This document shows positions 61,642 to 64,000 of a DNA stretch of 64,000 nt, piece by piece. Source of the stretch: Chryseobacterium lathyri (GTDB lineage Bacteria; Bacteroidota; Bacteroidia; Flavobacteriales; Weeksellaceae); assembly GCF_003290185.1 (NCBI RefSeq), contig NZ_QNFY01000012.1, forward strand, positions 1-64,000, given 5' to 3'. The notes beneath the pieces were generated by a model. The model saw nothing but the letters and a program-made list of their open reading frames with translations, made no database searches and was not told the origin of the DNA. The translations under genes were made by a program, and so were the position numbers. Every line of letters starts with the position of its first letter. Position 1 is the stretch's first letter.

Positions 61642-62592
61642 ATGAAAAAACTCTTTTACTTTTTGGCAGTATTCAGTCTGTTAGCTTCCTGTGTCTCCAA
61701 AAAGAATCAGGTGATTAAGCAAAATATCCTTACGCTGAAGGACAGTTACTGTAAAGCACCTTTCAAATACAATTACAGCAACAGAATCCCATCCTATAAT
61801 TCGGATTCTATTCTGGCTGCCAATAAAGAGCTACAGGGCCTGTTTTCCGATCAGAGTATCCTTATTCTGAATGCCTTGGATAATCTGGATGAGGTTCATC
61901 AAATTATTGATCTTAAAAAAGACTCATCCATTGCTTCCCAGGTTAAAGTACTGCAGCTTAAAACCAAGATCAACAGCAAAATCACTATTGCCCTTACAGA
62001 ACTGGATGCCGTTGCTGCGGAATTTGACTGTGAAGGAGAAAGAGTGGCGCAAATAGGAAATTATGTGGATAATCTTAACGATTCCAAAAATAATAAGCTG
62101 ATTCTGCTTTCTATTGTAACAGGAGCGGCTGCCTCTGTGGCCGGAGGAATCATCAGTGATGGAGGCTGGAGCAATGCCGTTGACATCAGTGGAGGGGTTC
62201 TGGGAGCAGGTTTCGGGCTTGCAACCCTTAATCCGAAAGGCAAAAAAGTAGAATTTATCCATCAGAGAAACCTGTTGAGAGACATTTGGAGAGAAAAACT
62301 GGAATCCCCGAATTTTCCGCCATTCATCTGGTATATGTATACAGAGAAGAAATTTTCCAATAAAGAAGCACATTCTATAATTGGTAATATGAAGGAAAGA
62401 TGGCTTCATTATCAGTTTGATGACAATAAAGCGGAAGCGGATCAGTCTGTGATTTTCAGTGATGGAGGCTTTTACAGGGCAGATGATCTTCATAACCGTG
62501 CTGCCATGCTCAATCAGATGCAGTCTGCAACAAGAACCATTAATCAGAACATCAATTATTTGCTGCTGGATTTGGATAAATTAATCCTTTAA
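61642..62592 (+). CDS. Hypothetical lipoprotein
   Basis: The protein has 316 residues. The signal MKKLFYFLAVFSLLASC ends with a lipobox Cys. The middle (about 150-195) is a glycine/alanine-rich hydrophobic stretch (LLSIVTGAAASVAGGIISDG, then GGVLGAGFGLATLNP) that could form a membrane hairpin. The flanks are helical. I do not recognise the family. It has its own position between terminated units. Confidence 0.65.
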   Translation: MKKLFYFLAVFSLLASCVSKKNQVIKQNILTLKDSYCKAPFKYNYSNRIPSYNSDSILAANKELQGLFSDQSILILNALDNLDEVHQIIDLKKDSSIASQVKVLQLKTKINSKITIALTELDAVAAEFDCEGERVAQIGNYVDNLNDSKNNKLILLSIVTGAAASVAGGIISDGGWSNAVDISGGVLGAGFGLATLNPKGKKVEFIHQRNLLRDIWREKLESPNFPPFIWYMYTEKKFSNKEAHSIIGNMKERWLHYQFDDNKAEADQSVIFSDGGFYRADDLHNRAAMLNQMQSATRTINQNINYLLLDLDKLIL

Positions 62593-62604
62593 GAAAAATT
62601 TAAC

Positions 62605-62645
62605 TGTAATAAAATTTGTTACATTTAAAAATTTGTTTACCTTTG
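62605..62645 (+). promoter_or_regulatory. Promoter and operator of the Rrf2 gene
   Basis: TTG (62616-62618), 19 bases, TACCTTTG (62638-62645). Operator TGTAATAAAATTTGTTACA (62605-62623) overlaps the TTG; its ends are inverted repeats. A second copy lies at 63087-63105. Confidence 0.75.
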
Positions 62646-62658
62646 TCCTGTAATTATA

Positions 62659-63069
62659 ATGAACAATACAAGATTTGCTACGGCAATACATATTATGACC
62701 TTATTGGCAAAAAGCCCTCAGGAGTGGCTCACTTCTGAATGGATTGCAGGCAGCATCAATATCAATCCGGCGATTGTAAGAAAAGAGATCAGCGTATTGA
62801 GAGAGGCAGGCCTGATTGTCAGCAGACAGGGAAAAGACGGGGGAAGCCAACTTGCCAAAAATGCAGAACAGACCAGTATTTCAGAGATTTACAGAGCTGT
62901 AAAAAATACAGAGGTTTTAGGCAAGAAAAATCAGAATCCCAATCCTGCATGCAGTGTTGGTAAAGAGATCAATATCCATTTAAATAGCTTATTTGAAGAA
63001 ACGGATCAGTTGGTTACCCAGTTTTTAGGCGATAAGTCCCTGAAAGAATTTTCGGAGCAGTTCGAATAA
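62659..63069 (+). CDS. Rrf2-family transcription regulator
   Basis: The protein has 136 residues. A winged HTH (about 10-70) is seen: RFATAIHIMTLLAKSPQEWL, then (V)RKEISVLREAGLIVSRQGKD-GGSQLAK. A single Cys at about 95 (NPACSVGKEINIH) is the only Cys, so no Fe-S triad. It resembles YwnA-type redox regulators that control a neighbouring NAD(P)-binding gene. The repeated operator upstream and in front of the next gene supports autoregulation plus control of the reductase. Confidence 0.88.
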   Translation: MNNTRFATAIHIMTLLAKSPQEWLTSEWIAGSININPAIVRKEISVLREAGLIVSRQGKDGGSQLAKNAEQTSISEIYRAVKNTEVLGKKNQNPNPACSVGKEINIHLNSLFEETDQLVTQFLGDKSLKEFSEQFE

Positions 63070-63086
63070 AATTTTTTAACCTAAAA

Positions 63087-63105
63087 TGTAACAAGTTTTA
63101 TTACA
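63087..63105 (+). promoter_or_regulatory. Second Rrf2 operator
   Basis: TGTAACAAGTTTTATTACA, in reverse complement, matches the operator at 62605-62623 in 18 of 19 positions. It lies 25 bases before the reductase start. Confidence 0.75.
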
Positions 63106-63129
63106 ATTTAATTTTTAAAATAAAATATT

Positions 63130-63783
63130 ATGAAAAAAGTATCAGTAATCGGTGCGACCGGTTTTGTAGGAAAAAAAGTAGTTAATGAATTAGCAGAAAG
63201 AGGATATGCTGTAGAAGCTTTGGTAAGAGATGCCTCTAAAGTAGAATCAAAGGAAAATGTAACCGCAAAAAGTGTTGACGTAAACAATACAGAAGAACTT
63301 GCAGAAGCTTTAAAAGGAAGTGATGCCGTGATCAGTGCATTCAATGCAGGTTGGACCAATCCAAATCTTTATAACGATTTCCTGAACGGTTCCATTAATA
63401 TTGAAAAAGCAGTAGAGCAGTCAGGCGTAAAAAGACTTATTGTAGTTGGGGGAGCGGGGAGCCTTTACACTCCGGACAACGTACAGATCGTAGATACTCC
63501 GGATTTCCCTGAAGCTTACAAACCGGGAGCAACAGCAGCAAGAGATTATTTAAACAAAATCAAAGAAAACAGTACACTGGATTGGACTTTTTTCAGCCCT
63601 GCCATTGAAATGAATCAGGTGAATGTAGGAGAGAGAACAGGAAAGTACAGAACCTCTTTAGAAACTCCTGTTTTTGATGAAAACGGAAGAAGCCGTCTTT
63701 CTGTAGAAGATGTAGCTGCAGTTTTGGTAGACGAACTGGAACAAAATAACCATATCCGCGAGCGTTTCACAGCAGCTTATTAA
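63130..63783 (+). CDS. NAD(P)-binding reductase (YwnB/NmrA-like SDR)
   Basis: The protein has 217 residues. The dinucleotide-binding start is VSVIGATGFVGKKVVNELAE (GxxGxxG), then LVRDASKV, DVNNTEELAEALKGSDAVIS, (R)LIVVGGAGSLY and WTFFSPAIEM. It lacks the YxxxK of classical SDRs, as in the atypical NmrA/YwnB branch. It probably reduces a quinone, flavin or carbonyl under electrophile stress. Controlled by the Rrf2 operator upstream. Confidence 0.88.
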   Translation: MKKVSVIGATGFVGKKVVNELAERGYAVEALVRDASKVESKENVTAKSVDVNNTEELAEALKGSDAVISAFNAGWTNPNLYNDFLNGSINIEKAVEQSGVKRLIVVGGAGSLYTPDNVQIVDTPDFPEAYKPGATAARDYLNKIKENSTLDWTFFSPAIEMNQVNVGERTGKYRTSLETPVFDENGRSRLSVEDVAAVLVDELEQNNHIRERFTAAY

Positions 63784-63801
63784 TTCATTAAAAAATATAC
63801 A

Positions 63802-64000
63802 ATGTTAAAAAAGAAATTATTATCACTGCTGGCACTGCTGGGATTTGTAACCATCGTGTTTGCAGGGAATTTAAAGATTAAAGTTTATAATCCCGGCCCC
63901 AAGGCTATTTTTCCTATTACATCCACCATTATTTATGGAGACAAAGACGCTGTGCTTATTGATGCCCAGTTTCAGAAGCAGTATGCAGAACAATTGGTGA
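63802..64000 (+). CDS. MBL-fold hydrolase, 5' part (runs off right edge)
   Basis: Sixty-six codons are visible from the ATG at 63802, 18 bases after the reductase stop. A signal peptide (MLKKKLLSLLALLGFVTIVF, cut near FAG) is followed by LKIKVYNPGPKAIFPITSTI and IYGDKDAVLIDAQF, the usual start of a metallo-beta-lactamase fold. The metal motif lies beyond the window. It is probably the third gene of the Rrf2-controlled operon. Confidence 0.7.
   Translation, partial: MLKKKLLSLLALLGFVTIVFAGNLKIKVYNPGPKAIFPITSTIIYGDKDAVLIDAQFQKQYAEQLV

Overview
The window looks like a chromosome segment of a Chryseobacterium-like member of the Bacteroidota (family Weeksellaceae). The evidence is AT-rich DNA, promoters of the Bacteroidota type (TTG, about 19 bases, TAnnTTTG), SusC-type and T9SS-style secreted proteins, and many lineage-typical intergenic palindromes. 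No rRNA was seen. All family names come from reading the proteins by eye; no database search was run.

Layout. 1-1050 is the 5' part of a secreted repeat protein. 1.4-17 kb is accessory DNA. It holds an XRE regulator, an unknown two-gene cassette, and an integrated-element module (excisionase-like HTH, phage/plasmid-type Rep, HTH protein, unknown protein). Next come a secreted-protein cassette with a LuxR-type membrane regulator and a pair of HTH proteins, then a second copy of the unknown element protein and a tyrosine recombinase. A 600-base non-coding stretch downstream of rep carries three 12-bp iteron-like repeats. 17-28 kb is mostly ordinary: Na+/H+ antiporter, MACPF lipoprotein, methionine aminopeptidase, TonB-type receptor, MBL hydrolase, TatD, DeoD and a VOC protein.

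28.1-44.6 kb is the most interesting part. Six tightly overlapping genes encode a MoxR AAA+ ATPase, a vWA protein and accessory proteins, matching the MoxR-vWA-beta-propeller (bpX) ternary systems thought to act in biological conflict. Then come two short promoter-small ORF-hairpin modules and an array of 17 tRNA or tRNA-like genes with structural oddities (36.6-39.0 kb). A YkuK-type RNase H-fold protein and a cyclic-phosphate-processing receiver (cREC) protein follow, then a DUF6493-like/SWIM pair. My reading is one composite locus for sensing or healing RNA/tRNA damage. No RtcB ligase is present in the window.

44.6-50 kb holds two further copies of the paired HTH genes, two paralogous secreted proteins and a Crp/Fnr regulator. 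50-58.4 kb has a SulP transporter and a complete Ter operon (HAD, PRTase, TerD, TelA, partner, TerD, TerC). 58.5-64 kb has a TetR regulator with its operator, an NTF2-like protein, a catalase-like protein, an FKBP isomerase, a lipoprotein, and an Rrf2 regulator sharing a 19-bp operator with the neighbouring NAD(P)-binding reductase. A partial MBL-fold gene runs off the right edge.
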